Shown piece by piece: positions 34,113-44,100 of a stretch of DNA of 49,323 bases. The DNA comes from Clostridia bacterium (GTDB taxonomy: Bacteria > Bacillota > Clostridia > Oscillospirales > CAG-272): positions 1-49,323 of the forward strand of contig JAFVQL010000002.1 in the NCBI GenBank assembly GCA_017504785.1, given 5' to 3'. Every line of letters begins with the position of its first letter. Positions within the stretch are counted from its first letter, which is position 1. A program made the position numbers and the translations under genes. The notes below the pieces were generated by a model. It was not told the DNA's origin and did no database searches. It worked only from the letters and a program-made list of their open reading frames with translations.

Positions 34113-34730
34113 TTAAGAGGAAAGCACGAGCAGAAGCACGCCGCGCTTCACCGAAACCGTGACGGACGAGCCGAGCGCGGTATTGGAAACACCGAGGGGA
34201 AAATCGTTTTTCAGCGTACCGTTTTCCAAGGGATACGCCGCCCCCTCGATCGAAACACCCTCGCTGATCTCGGAGAGCGAAAATACGCCGAGTGCCTGCC
34301 CCGCAAGGGTATTTAAGGTCACTTCCCCATCGGAAAACGCGATCATTTTCGCATTCGCACCGATCAGGGCGGCGCGTTTTCCTTCCTTTGCGATACGGTA
34401 AAGCAGTTGCAGATTGGCAACCGTGTGATCCGCGCGGCCGCCGAGACCGCCGTAAATTGCAAAGCGCGTATATCCACGCTTTACGCCCTCAAGATAGGCA
34501 AGATAGGTATCCGTTTCGTCCTTTTTCACGGGAAAGCGGACGAGGGGAATATCGGGCGGCAGGGCTTCGGCAAGGGAATCCAGATCCCCCACCAAAAGGT
34601 GCGGTGCCTTGCCCTCGGCAAGGCAAAGGGAAAGCCCTCCGTCCACCGCGATCAAAAGATCGTTTTCTCCAATCGGCGGAAGCGCACAGCGCTCGCCCGC
34701 GCCCACAAGATAGCAGATATTTTCCTTCAT
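34113..34730 (-). CDS. thiN: Thiamine pyrophosphokinase
   Basis: Transfers pyrophosphate from ATP to thiamine, giving the cofactor TPP. The 205 residues include LLIAVDGGLSLCLAEG, LLVGDLDSL (Asp pair), FPVKKDETDTYLAYLEGVKR and IYGGLGGRADHTVANLQLL, the catalytic and nucleotide-binding segments of the family, then a C-terminal beta domain. Together with ThiT 1.3 kb away this is a scavenging route for thiamine, though this gene is not under the riboswitch. Start ATG 34730; a GTG nine bases earlier is an alternative. Ribosome site is weak; the gene follows its neighbour by 13 bp and is probably coupled. Confidence 0.92.
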   Translation of the reverse strand: MKENICYLVGAGERCALPPIGENDLLIAVDGGLSLCLAEGKAPHLLVGDLDSLAEALPPDIPLVRFPVKKDETDTYLAYLEGVKRGYTRFAIYGGLGGRADHTVANLQLLYRIAKEGKRAALIGANAKMIAFSDGEVTLNTLAGQALGVFSLSEISEGVSIEGAAYPLENGTLKNDFPLGVSNTALGSSVTVSVKRGVLLLVLSS

Positions 34731-34743
34731 AGCAAGCACCGCT

Positions 34744-36000
34744 TTAGTTTTTCAGCATTTCGTCCAGCGCGGTCATAACGCCGAGCTTTCCGTATTCATA
34801 GGTAAGACCGCCCTGCATATACGCGGTGTAAGGCGGGGTGAGAGGTCCGTCGCAGGAAAGCTCGTTGGTCGCGCCCGTCACGAAGGTGCCTGCCGCCATG
34901 ATCTCCTCGTGCGGATAGCCGGGCATCTCGCCGGGCTCGGGCACACAGTAGGCCTCGACGGGCGATCCCATCTGAATGCCGCGGCAGAAGCGAATGAGGT
35001 TTTCGGCCGTTCCGAGATCCAAGGTCTGCACGATATCGGTGCGGATCTCGTCGTAGCGGGGAGAAACCGAGGAAAATCCCGCAAGCTCCAAAATTCTCGC
35101 GGCAAACGCCATGGATTTCAGGGTGGAGCAAACGGCCGCGGGTGCCATAAAGAAGCCCTTATAGAAGGATGCAAGCTGATTGAAGTTTGCGCCGAGGCTC
35201 TTTCCGACGCAGGGTGCGGAAAAGCGCTCCGCAATATCCTCGATCACGTCGCGACGGCCAACGCAGTACGCACCGCTGACGGCAAAGCCCGCGCCGAGAT
35301 TTTTCATCATTGAGCCAACGAATACGTCCGCTCCCACCTCGGTCGGCTCGCGATCCTCGCAGAATTCGCCATAGCAGTTATCCACCATGATCACGGTTTC
35401 GGGCGATACGCGCTTGATGAGAGCGATGACGCGCTCGATCTTATCCATCGTCAAGCTCTTTCTCTGCGAATAACCGCGGCTTCTCTGAATGGCCGCCACG
35501 CGCACAAAGCTCTCCGAAAGTCTTTTTTCGATCGCGGCGTAATCAAAATCGTTATCCACGAGGTCGATCTCCTCGTAGCGTACGCCACAGGCGATCAGCG
35601 AGTTGCGGCTCTCCCCCGCCGTGCCGATAACCGAGCGAAGCGTATCGTAAGGCTCGCCCGAGATATAAAGCAGGGTCTGCCCGTATTTTAAAAGTCCGCC
35701 CAGTGTGACAGCGAGCGCATGCGTGCCCGACATCAGCTGCGGGCGCACGAGCGCGTCCTCCGCGCCGAAAACTCTCGCGTAAAGCGCCTCCAGCTTATCG
35801 CGCCCGTCGTCCGTATAGCCGTAGCCCGTCACCTCAAGAAAATCCGTTGTGGAAACGCGGCAATCGCGGAAGGCGGCAAGCACCTTTGCGGACCATTTCA
35901 TGCAGTTTTCTTCAAGCTTTGCAAACACTTCTTTGCAATCCTGCTCGGCTCTCGCGGCAAGATCGATCACTCTTTGACTGAAATTATGTCCTTCGTACAT
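34744..36000 (-). CDS. Methionine gamma-lyase family PLP protein (YnbB-like)
   Basis: A 418-residue PLP enzyme of fold type I in the group often labelled aluminium resistance protein or YnbB. Seen: LVRPQLMSGTHALAVTLGGL (near residue 85), IMVDNCYGEFCE with the PLP-binding Asp (near 205), and GSMMKNLGAGFA with the Schiff-base Lys (near 233). The C-terminal half carries GATNELSCDGPL and YMQGGLTYEYGK. Gamma- or beta-elimination on a sulphur amino acid is likely but unproved. It begins 10 bp after the HAD gene; TGAGG precedes the ATG. Confidence 0.85.
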   Translation of the reverse strand: MYEGHNFSQRVIDLAARAEQDCKEVFAKLEENCMKWSAKVLAAFRDCRVSTTDFLEVTGYGYTDDGRDKLEALYARVFGAEDALVRPQLMSGTHALAVTLGGLLKYGQTLLYISGEPYDTLRSVIGTAGESRNSLIACGVRYEEIDLVDNDFDYAAIEKRLSESFVRVAAIQRSRGYSQRKSLTMDKIERVIALIKRVSPETVIMVDNCYGEFCEDREPTEVGADVFVGSMMKNLGAGFAVSGAYCVGRRDVIEDIAERFSAPCVGKSLGANFNQLASFYKGFFMAPAAVCSTLKSMAFAARILELAGFSSVSPRYDEIRTDIVQTLDLGTAENLIRFCRGIQMGSPVEAYCVPEPGEMPGYPHEEIMAAGTFVTGATNELSCDGPLTPPYTAYMQGGLTYEYGKLGVMTALDEMLKN

Positions 36001-36010
36001 TTTATATTCC

Positions 36011-36694
36011 TCACATTTTTTCTAATATGGAGGGAAGCTCGGAAAGCGTCCCGATCTCAAAGTCGGGCTGAATATCTCCCTTATTTTCAAGCCCCTTCGG
36101 GTTAAACCAAACCGTCTTGATCCCCGCGGTCTTTCCGCCCTTGATATCCGAGGTCAGGCTGTCACCGACGATGACGGCATTCTCTGCGGAGAAGCCCTCG
36201 ATGGCTTTAAAGCAAGCGTCAAAATATTCCTTCGAGGGCTTGTTGAAGCCAACCTCCTCGGAAACGAAGCGGGCGGCAAAATACCGGGCGATCCCCGCCG
36301 ATGCCACACGCCCCGCCTGCACGGCGGCTATGCCGTTCGTGGCAAGATACAGAGAATACTTCTTATACAGCATATCCAAAAGCGCCTCTGCGCCGGGGAT
36401 AAAATAATGCCCCTGCGAAAGATAATTCTCATACACGGCGGGAGCGCGCTCCGCGCCCGTCGCGCCGATCGCCTCAAAGAAACGCTCAAAGCGCAAAAGG
36501 CGAAGCGCTCCGCGCGTGATCTCGCCGCGCTCAAGCGCCTCCCAGCAGCCCTTATTGATCTTGCTGTAAAGCGCCTTGTTCTCCGCCGTCGCGGGAATGG
36601 AAAACGCTTTGAGCGTCTTTTCTATCGCTACGTCCTCGGCCTTATGAAAATCGAGGATCGTATCATCCAGATCCAAAAATACGTATTTGATCAT
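36011..36694 (-). CDS. HAD superfamily phosphatase, YjjG type
   Basis: A 227-residue HAD hydrolase. Motif I DLDDTILDF (residues 7-15, both Asp), motif II in LYLATNG, motif III Lys in VGFNKPSKEYFD, motif IV VGDSLTSDIKGGKTAGIKTV. The family includes the nucleotidase YjjG, which removes phosphate from non-canonical nucleotides. ATG 36694 is chosen because AAGGA lies seven bases before it. First gene of a three-gene run with the PLP enzyme and thiN. Confidence 0.92.
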   Translation of the reverse strand: MIKYVFLDLDDTILDFHKAEDVAIEKTLKAFSIPATAENKALYSKINKGCWEALERGEITRGALRLLRFERFFEAIGATGAERAPAVYENYLSQGHYFIPGAEALLDMLYKKYSLYLATNGIAAVQAGRVASAGIARYFAARFVSEEVGFNKPSKEYFDACFKAIEGFSAENAVIVGDSLTSDIKGGKTAGIKTVWFNPKGLENKGDIQPDFEIGTLSELPSILEKM

Positions 36695-36719
36695 GTTGTC
36701 TTCCTTTTTTCGTAAACAG

Positions 36720-36744
36720 AGCCGCCGCAACCAATGCGGCGGCT
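36720..36744 (-). terminator. GC-rich hairpin between the phosphoesterase and HAD genes
   Basis: AGCCGCCGC pairs perfectly with GCGGCGGCT around a 7-nt loop. On the minus strand only CTGTTT follows, a weak T-run, so it may be a leaky terminator of the upstream gene. Nothing else is seen in 36745-36889. Confidence 0.6.
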
Positions 36745-36889
36745 GATATTTTATGCATTGCACACTTAAAAGGTTCCGTCTGCGCGGTGCTTTAAAATTT
36801 CAGCAAGGCTCGCTTTTTTCTCCGATGCTGTACGAGGGTACTGCGAGGAGAAATGCGGCGAGGATTGCAAAATTTTATTCATCGCACTA

Positions 36890-38044
36890 TCATATTTCGG
36901 CTTCGCGGTTTTCAAGAGCCGCCAACGCTACGCGGAATGCCCTCGCGCCCGTAAGGCGTTCTTCCTCGCTCTCGGAGCGAAGAAGGGGCAGAAGCTTGCG
37001 GTAGACCTCGCCTGCGGCGTTCATATCTCTTTCAAAATGCTCTGCGCCGTAGAGCGGCATCGTCTTATCCACGAGATCAAAATAATAAAGACCGAATGCA
37101 TCGTATTCCAGATTCTTCGGAACGAAAAAGCGCGGCGGGATATTGCCCACGAGCTGCACGCGAAGCGCGGTCTCCATGCCGTATCTCTTATCGGAGATCA
37201 GCCCCGTGATGCGGTTGATGATCTCGTTTCCGCTGTCCACGCCCGTGATATCGATCGTTTCGGTCACGAAGCGCATGCGGCCGAAGGAAAGCTTCTTGAC
37301 GTCGATGGAAAGCTCGCCGTCTTGATAATCGACAACGATGAGGTTGGCACCGCCGATGCCTGCGTCCTCAAAGCCCGTGCATTCGAGAGCGCCGCAATAG
37401 CTGTAAATGCTCGAATCTCCGATCTTCATGAAATCCCCTGCCTCGTGGCGAGAGCCGAGGGCGTAATAATCCGCACCAAACTTCTTCAGCTCATTTTCGG
37501 AGAGAGGACAAATATCCGACTCGATGCTGCCGCCGAGATCGCCGTATCCACAGACGAGGTTGATGCGAGAGGCATCGTCCACCGTTTTCTCATACAGCGG
37601 GCTTTCGTTCATCGCATCGTTCATAAACGCCCAGCCGTACACCGTCACGTTGAACTGCTCGAAATCGAAGCGCGAAAGCGTATCCTTCGAGAAAACGTAC
37701 ACGTTCGAGGGAAGGCGGCCCGAGGTATAGATCGGGTTATTCTCATAGTAATCGGATTTACCGGGAGAGATGATAAACACGGTATCGGAGCAGTTACGGA
37801 ATTCGCGGATCAGGACCTCCGCCGTGGTATTGGTGGCGTACCTGTTATCAAAAAGATCGCCGCTGATCAGCACCACGTTTACGCCGCGATCGCGCACGTA
37901 CTGCATCATGCGCATGAAGGAGGTGCGTAGCTCTCTGCGCCTCTCGTCGCATTTCTCTGCCGTAAGTCCCACCGTGGGCGTGTCCAAATGGATATCCGAG
38001 CAATGCAGAAACCGAAGATGCGTATTTTTACTGTTTTCGCTCAT
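36890..38044 (-). CDS. SbcD/YhaO-like metallophosphoesterase with degenerate active site
   Basis: A 384-residue relative of the DNA repair exonuclease SbcD/Mre11. Metal motifs I and II are intact: HCSDIHLDTP (D-x-H, residues about 14-23) and VLISGDLFDNR (near 60). Motif III, normally GNHD, reads SPGKSDYY; the next His motif reads VCGYGDLGG; the last, normally GHxH, reads ALGSRHEA. Several metal ligands are thus missing. No SbcC/YhaN-type ATPase gene is next to it. It may be non-catalytic, or a new variant. It is read away from the methylase gene; the promoter is at 38109-38137. Confidence 0.85.
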   Translation of the reverse strand: MSENSKNTHLRFLHCSDIHLDTPTVGLTAEKCDERRRELRTSFMRMMQYVRDRGVNVVLISGDLFDNRYATNTTAEVLIREFRNCSDTVFIISPGKSDYYENNPIYTSGRLPSNVYVFSKDTLSRFDFEQFNVTVYGWAFMNDAMNESPLYEKTVDDASRINLVCGYGDLGGSIESDICPLSENELKKFGADYYALGSRHEAGDFMKIGDSSIYSYCGALECTGFEDAGIGGANLIVVDYQDGELSIDVKKLSFGRMRFVTETIDITGVDSGNEIINRITGLISDKRYGMETALRVQLVGNIPPRFFVPKNLEYDAFGLYYFDLVDKTMPLYGAEHFERDMNAAGEVYRKLLPLLRSESEEERLTGARAFRVALAALENREAEI

Positions 38045-38108
38045 GCGTTTTCACATCCTTTTCTCCGGCCGAGGCCGAAAATTGTGTTTTTATCTTTAAA
38101 TTATAATT

Positions 38109-38137
38109 ATTATAACATTTTTATTTTCGTTTTGCAA
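38109..38137 (-). promoter_or_regulatory. Promoter of the phosphoesterase gene
   Basis: Minus strand TTGCAA (38132-38137) and TATAAT (38109-38114), 17 bp apart. Confidence 0.8.
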
Positions 38138-38167
38138 TTGTTTTTGCAAAAAAACTTACAAAATCTA

Positions 38168-38196
38168 TTGCAAGAAGAGAAAAAATGTGATAAAAT
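38168..38196 (+). promoter_or_regulatory. Promoter of the methylase gene
   Basis: TTGCAA (38168-38173) and TAAAAT (38191-38196), 17 bp apart. It is divergent from the phosphoesterase promoter, with 30 bp between the two -35 boxes. Confidence 0.75.
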
Positions 38197-38237
38197 AAGG
38201 TTACAAAAAACAAGGCAGAAATTTTGGAGGTACTGTC

Positions 38238-39749
38238 ATGCTGAATTTAGCGTGCAGAAATACGGCAAAGCTCGTGCGAGCCAAGGTGGACAGCGACAAC
38301 GTGCGTCTCGGCCGTTTATTCACAAAAAAGGACACCGCGCGGCGCATGGCGGCGATGTTCGACCTCAATGCGGAGAGCAACGCCTGCACCATTCTCGACC
38401 CCGGCGCGGGTACGGGCATCCTTTCGGCGGCGCTGATCGAGCGCATCTGCAAGGAAGCGCCGCGGTGCAAGCAGATCTTCCTCACCTGCTATGAAAGCAA
38501 TACGGACTTTTTGCCCATGCTGAAGGACAACCTTGAGCGCATTCGCAAAAAATGCCGCCACGACTACGACGTGCGCCTCTTCGTCACCGTGTACGAGGAA
38601 AACTACGTCACCCAGTCGAAGGAGCACTACACCATGCATTTCTTCTCGCGCGTGGAGGATACCTTTGACTATATCATTTCCAATCCCCCGAAGGAGCTTT
38701 ACGAGAAGGGCTCCGAGGAGGCGAATGCCATCGGCGGCATCAGCACCGTGAAGGCGCACAGCGCGCTGGTGTTTGCCGAGACCGCAAAGCGGCATCTCGA
38801 TGAGGGCGGTCAGCTCGTTATCATGATGCCGACCACGATCGCATCCGCCACCGAGCAACGCCCCTTCCGCCTTTCGCTCTTCGGTGCTATGCCCCTGACG
38901 GCGGTGCATCTTTTCATCGGCAAGCAGAAGAACGAGCGCCGCGCCGTTCCGCTCAAAAAGGAATGCATCCTCGCGATGCGTAAGGGCGAAGCCCCCGAAA
39001 AGGTGCAGATCTACGCATCGGCAGATCACGGCGCACATACGAACGCACTTCCCCTGCTTGACTACGGCTTCGTCGTTGACAAGGAAGGCCGCGGACTGAC
39101 GCTGCCCAAGAGCGTGGAGGATGCAAAGATCGTGCACTACATTTCGGATTTCCCCGAAACGCTCGACAGCCTGGGGCTCAAGATGCGAACGGGACTCGTG
39201 CTCGATAATCGCTCGGGCGGTATGCTCTTCAACGATCCCGTGAAGGGAACGATCCCCCTCATTCGCCCCGCCGCCATCGAAAGAGGCATGGTGCATTTCC
39301 CTGCCGCCGTGCCAAAGCAATACATTGCGCCGCTTTCGCAAAGCCTCTTCCAGCCCAACAAAAATATGATCATGATCAAGCGCGTGCCCGCCAAGCGTGA
39401 CGAGCGCTTCGTGAATGCGGGCGTGCATCTTTCCTCTCGCATGCCGACCTACCGCTTCATCAGCACGCACAACAAGCTTAACTTCATCGATACGAAGGAA
39501 AAGGGCGGCGAGATCTGTGCAAGACTGCTTTACGGTCTTTTCGCGCTTCTCAACTCCACGATCTACGATCGCTATATTTCCATCGTTTCAAAATCCAAGC
39601 AGATCAACGCCAAGGAGTTTTCGGATCTGCCGCTCCCGCCCCGCAACATCATTGAAAATATGGGTATGCGCCTTCTCGAGCTTCGCGCCACCGACGTGCG
39701 TACTTGCGACTCTATTGTAAACCCAACTTTACATATTAAGGAAAGATGA
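38238..39749 (+). CDS. Eco57I-type N6-adenine DNA methylase, orphan
   Basis: A 503-residue SAM-dependent methylase. Motif I ILDPGAGTGILSAALIER (near residue 53) binds SAM; motif IV reads IISNPPKELYEKG (near residue 146), where NPPY/F is usual, so the aromatic residue that stacks on the flipped base is replaced by Lys. The C-terminal third (SLFQPNKNMIMIKRVPAKRD, FALLNSTIYDRYI, KEFSDLPLP) looks like the target-recognition part of Eco57I/BREX PglX-like enzymes. GGAGG precedes the ATG. No restriction enzyme gene lies nearby. Activity on adenine is likely but not certain given the Lys. Confidence 0.85.
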   Translation: MLNLACRNTAKLVRAKVDSDNVRLGRLFTKKDTARRMAAMFDLNAESNACTILDPGAGTGILSAALIERICKEAPRCKQIFLTCYESNTDFLPMLKDNLERIRKKCRHDYDVRLFVTVYEENYVTQSKEHYTMHFFSRVEDTFDYIISNPPKELYEKGSEEANAIGGISTVKAHSALVFAETAKRHLDEGGQLVIMMPTTIASATEQRPFRLSLFGAMPLTAVHLFIGKQKNERRAVPLKKECILAMRKGEAPEKVQIYASADHGAHTNALPLLDYGFVVDKEGRGLTLPKSVEDAKIVHYISDFPETLDSLGLKMRTGLVLDNRSGGMLFNDPVKGTIPLIRPAAIERGMVHFPAAVPKQYIAPLSQSLFQPNKNMIMIKRVPAKRDERFVNAGVHLSSRMPTYRFISTHNKLNFIDTKEKGGEICARLLYGLFALLNSTIYDRYISIVSKSKQINAKEFSDLPLPPRNIIENMGMRLLELRATDVRTCDSIVNPTLHIKER

Positions 39750-39771
39750 TCCAAAAGAATGAAAAAACAAG

Positions 39772-39801
39772 AGCGAGGATACCCGTCGGGATATCCTCGC
39801 T
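39772..39801 (+). terminator. Intrinsic terminator after the methylase gene
   Basis: AGCGAGGATA pairs with TATCCTCGCT around a 10-nt loop; TTTTCT follows. From here to 39988 no gene or clear motif is seen. Confidence 0.88.
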
Positions 39802-39988
39802 TTTTCTATTCTTTTTTCAGTGCTTGTGCTATGCTTTTTACTCTTCTTTTCGCTATGCTGGCGGCTATAGCTTTGCCGTATTTTGCAAGCTTTTTGCTGT
39901 GATTTGAAAAGCTTTATCTTACCTTGCATCCAGCCCTTTTATATTTTAGACGATGCCTTTGACTATACTTTTGCTTTGGATCCTTGCT

Positions 39989-41023
39989 TTATTTGACGAC
40001 ATAGTTTTCGGTGCCGCCGGTATAAAAGACCTCTCCGTTTTGCAAGATCCAGACCGCCTCATAGCCGTCAAGACTTTCAATGAGCGCCTCGCCCGCTTCT
40101 TTTTCCATGACAAAAAGCGCGGTGCTCAAGGCATCGCAAATCCCGCTGTCCTTACCGCGCACGGAGACCGAAACGAACCTTTCTGCGGGGCGCGCACTTT
40201 CGGGATCGATCAAATGATGATAACGCTTGCCCTCGATCTCAAAATAGCGAAAATAACTGCCCGAGGTGACCAAGGCGCAATCATCCAGCGATAAAAGAAG
40301 CGCGTAATTTCCGAGCGCATCCTGCAAGGGATCGTGGATACCCGAGGTGAAGGGCACGCCGTCCCCACGGTTTCCGATCACGCGCAGATTGCCGCCGAAA
40401 TCCAAAACGAAGCCGTCCCTTACGCCGCATTCCCGAAGATACTCCGCCACGCGCTCTGCGGCATAGCCCTTGCCGAAGGCACCGACGTCTAAGGACGCCG
40501 CGGGATCCTTGATATACGCCGTGCCGTTCTCCCGATCCAAAACGAGGCTTTCGATCGCGGTATGCTTTTTCGCCTCGGCAAGCGCCGCCTCCGAGGGGAG
40601 CGCCGCGGCACCGTCCTGCGCGTTTTCCCGCGCAGTGTTCCAAAGCGAGGTAACGGACCCCATCATAACGTTCATATACCCGCCCGTGACCTCATGCAGT
40701 GCCACCGCGGTGCAAAGAAAATCAAAAAGCCTCGAATCGATCGGCACGGGCACACCCTTACCTGCCGCCAGATTGACCGTGCGAAGATTGTTCATCCCCG
40801 CATACTCGTGATATATATCAAAGAGCCTGTGATAGGTGGATATTTCCTTCTCTGCCCCCTCGGCATAGCTTTCAAAATCCGCACGCGCCATAGAGGTGGC
40901 AGAGAGAGTGATGACCGTATCAAAATATTGATAATAGCTCACCTCTCTCGATCGCGAGCAGGAAGAAAGCGAAAGAGTCACTGCGGCAAAAACAAGAAGA
41001 AATGCACCGATTCTTTTGAGCAT
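39989..41023 (-). CDS. apbE: FAD:protein FMN transferase ApbE, lipoprotein
   Basis: Attaches FMN covalently to a Thr/Ser of target proteins outside the membrane, for example Rnf or extracellular electron transfer subunits. The 344 residues start with a lipoprotein signal and lipobox LSSC (Cys near residue 22). Motifs: YQYFDTVITL, MNVMMGSVTSLW, LDVGAFGKGYAAERV, GNLRVIGNR, and RYHHLIDPESARPA for metal and FAD binding. ATG 41023 has AAAGGA about ten bases upstream. It lies after nifJ with a terminator between. Its target is not in the window. Confidence 0.94.
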   Translation of the reverse strand: MLKRIGAFLLVFAAVTLSLSSCSRSREVSYYQYFDTVITLSATSMARADFESYAEGAEKEISTYHRLFDIYHEYAGMNNLRTVNLAAGKGVPVPIDSRLFDFLCTAVALHEVTGGYMNVMMGSVTSLWNTARENAQDGAAALPSEAALAEAKKHTAIESLVLDRENGTAYIKDPAASLDVGAFGKGYAAERVAEYLRECGVRDGFVLDFGGNLRVIGNRGDGVPFTSGIHDPLQDALGNYALLLSLDDCALVTSGSYFRYFEIEGKRYHHLIDPESARPAERFVSVSVRGKDSGICDALSTALFVMEKEAGEALIESLDGYEAVWILQNGEVFYTGGTENYVVK

Positions 41024-41080
41024 TGGACAACTTTCCTTTACATTTTTCATTTTTATAAGGAAAAAAGCGCTTTATATATC

Positions 41081-41116
41081 GAGGGTAGCTCAAGTCAAAA
41101 GGCTCGAGCTACCCTC
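41081..41116 (-). terminator. Hairpin terminator after nifJ
   Basis: GAGGGTAGCTC and GAGCTACCCTC pair around a 14-nt loop that itself can pair partly. The T-run on the minus strand is weak (GATATATAAAG), so some reading into apbE is possible. Confidence 0.65.
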
Positions 41117-41137
41117 TTATTTATTGCTTAAGAAAAA

Positions 41138-44100
41138 TTACTTGTTGTAGAACTCAACGAGGTTAACAAGTTTCTCGTACTTCGCCTTTGCGGTTGCCTC
41201 TGCCTTTGCAAACAGCTCCTGTGCTCTCTCGGGGAACTGCTGTGCAAGACGGGTGTAACGCGCCTCGTTTGTGATGAAGTCCTGATAATTTCCGGTAGGC
41301 TCCTTGGAATCGAGGGAGAAGGGATTCTTGCCCTCTGCCTTCAATGCGGGATTGAAGCGGAACATATGCCAGTAGCCGCTCTCCACAGCCTTCTTCATCT
41401 CTGCCTGGCAGTTTGCCATACCGCCCTTGATGGAGTGCATCTCACAAGGAGCGTAGCCGATGATGAGCGAGGGTCCGGGATATGCCTCAGCCTCGGCAAT
41501 TGCCTTCAGCGTCTGATTCATATCAGCGCCCATAGCGATCTGTGCAACGTAAACGTAGCCGTAGGACATAGCGATCTCTGCAAGGTTCTTCTTGCCGATT
41601 GCCTTACCTGCCGCAGCGAACTGCGCTACCTGACCGATGTTGGAGGCCTTGGAAGCCTGTCCGCCGGTATTGGAGTAAACCTCGGTATCGAATACCATTA
41701 CGTTTACGTCCTCGCCGGATGCAAGCACGTGGTCAAGACCGCCGAAGCCGATATCGTATGCCCAACCGTCACCGCCGAAGATCCAAACGGCCTTCTTGGA
41801 GAGGTACTGCTTCTCGGCAAGGATCTTGGGAGCCACGGGGCATCCTGCCTTCTCTGCCTTTTCAAGCTCTGCAACGAGTGCCTTGGTAGCCGCCTCGTTT
41901 GCCTTACCGTCATTCTTGGTTGCGAGGTAGTTCTCGGCAGCCGCCTTAAACTCGGCGGAAGCCTTCTCGGACTGCGCCATTTCCTCAACCATGCCGATCA
42001 GCCTCTCGCGGATCGTCTTCTGACCGACGTACATACCGAGACCGTGCTCTGCGTTATCCTCGAAGAGGGAGTTTGCCCAAGCGGGACCGCGGCCGCTTTC
42101 CTTATTTACGGTGTAAGGCGTTGCGGGAGCGGAGCCACCCCAAATAGAGGAGCAGCCGGTAGCGTTGGAGATATACATTCTCTCACCGAAGAGCTGGGTG
42201 ATAAGACGAGCGTAAGAGGTCTCTGCACAACCTGCACAAGAGCCGGAGTACTCAAGCAGAGGCTGCTTGAACTGGGAGCCCTTCACGGTGGTGGCAACGA
42301 GCTCGCTCTTTTCGGAAACGGATGCAACCGCATAGTCGTATGCAGCCTGCTGGAACAGACCCTGTGCCTGTGCCACCATGGTAAGAGCGGACTTGGGAGC
42401 GGCAAGCTTTGCAGCTTCCTTTGCGGCCTTCTTGGGATCGTCCGGATACTGCTCCTTGCAAGCGGCGGTAGCATCCTTCAGAGCCTTCGCGGTTACGGGA
42501 CAAGCCTTCACGCAAAGCGTGCATCCCATACAGTCGAGCGCGCTGACGCCGATCATGAATTTATAGTTGGTCTTAAGAACGGGCTTCGCGGTGAACTTTG
42601 CATCTGCGGGAGCGGCAGCAGCCTCCTCCTCGGTCATAGCAAAGGCGCGGATACAAGCGTGGGGACAAACGAACGCACAGTTGTTACACTGAATGCAGTT
42701 TGCCTCGTTCCAAAGCGGAACGGTTACGGCAACGCCGCGCTTCTCATAAGCGGCAGAGCCCTGGGGGAAGGTGCCGTCGGCATATTTCGCGAAGGTAGCA
42801 ACCGAGAGGCTGTCACCCTTCATTGCGCCAACGGGCACAACGATGTCGTTAACGAAATCAACGAGGTCGGCTCTCTTGCCGCTTACCTTTGCTGCGGGAG
42901 CAGTCTCGCCTGCATTTGCCCATGCGGCGGGAACTTCGATCGCATTCAGCGCGTCCTTACCTGCATCGATCGCGGCGTAGTTGAGGTCAACGATCGCCTG
43001 TCCCTTCTTGATATAGGACTTGTATGCAGCCTTTTTCATATACTCGATCGCTTCGTCGATGGGAAGGATCTTCGCAAGGGTGAAGAATGCGGACTGAAGC
43101 ACGGTGTTCTTAACCTTTGCGTTACCGAGGTCGATCGCGATCTTGGTTGCGTTGATGGTGTAGAACTTAATGCCGTTCTTTGCGATATAGGTCTTCACGG
43201 ATGCGGGAAGGTGCTGATCCAGCTCCTCTGCGCTCCAGGGGCAGTCAAGCAGGAAGGTACCGCCGGGCTTGACGTCGGAGATCATATCGTACTTGGTAAG
43301 ATATGCGTTGTTGTGGCAAGCAACGAAATCTGCCTTATTGATATAGTAAGAAGCCTTGATGGGGCTGTCACCGAAGCGCAGGTGCGAGATGGTGATACCG
43401 CCGGTCTTCTTGGAGTCATACTGGAAGTATGCCTGAATGAACTTATCGGTGTGGTCACCGATGATCTTGATGGAGTTCTTGTTTGCACCAACCGTACCGT
43501 CACCGCCAAGACCCCAGAACTTGCACTGGATCATATCCACGGGAGCCGTATCGGGAGCCGCCTCCTCTGCAAGAGAATGGCCGGTCAGATCGTCCACGAT
43601 ACCGATGGTGAAGTGTGCCTTGGGCTTGTCCTCTGCGAGGTTCTTATAAACCGCGAAGATGGAAGCGGGCGTGGTATCCTTCGAGCCGAGACCGTAACGG
43701 CCGCCGACAACGCGAACACCGCTGACACCCTCTTCGTTGAGAGCCGCGATCACGTCAAGATACAGAGGCTCGCCAAGCGCGCCGGGCTCCTTGGTTCTGT
43801 CAAGAACGGCGATCTTCTTACATGTTTCGGGAATAGCCTCAGCAAGCTTAGCAGCTACGAAGGGTCTGTAGAGACGAACCTTTACGAGACCAACCTTCTC
43901 GCCTGCCGCGAGCATATAGTCGATAACTTCCTCTGCTACGTCGCAAACAGAGCCCATCGCAACGATCACGCGCTCTGCATCGGGTGCGCCGTAGTAGTTG
44001 AAGAGCTTATAATCGGTACCGAGCTTCTCGTTTACCTTGCCCATGTACTCCTCAACGATCGCGGGAAGCGCATCGTAGTAGGGGTTACACGCCTCTCTGT

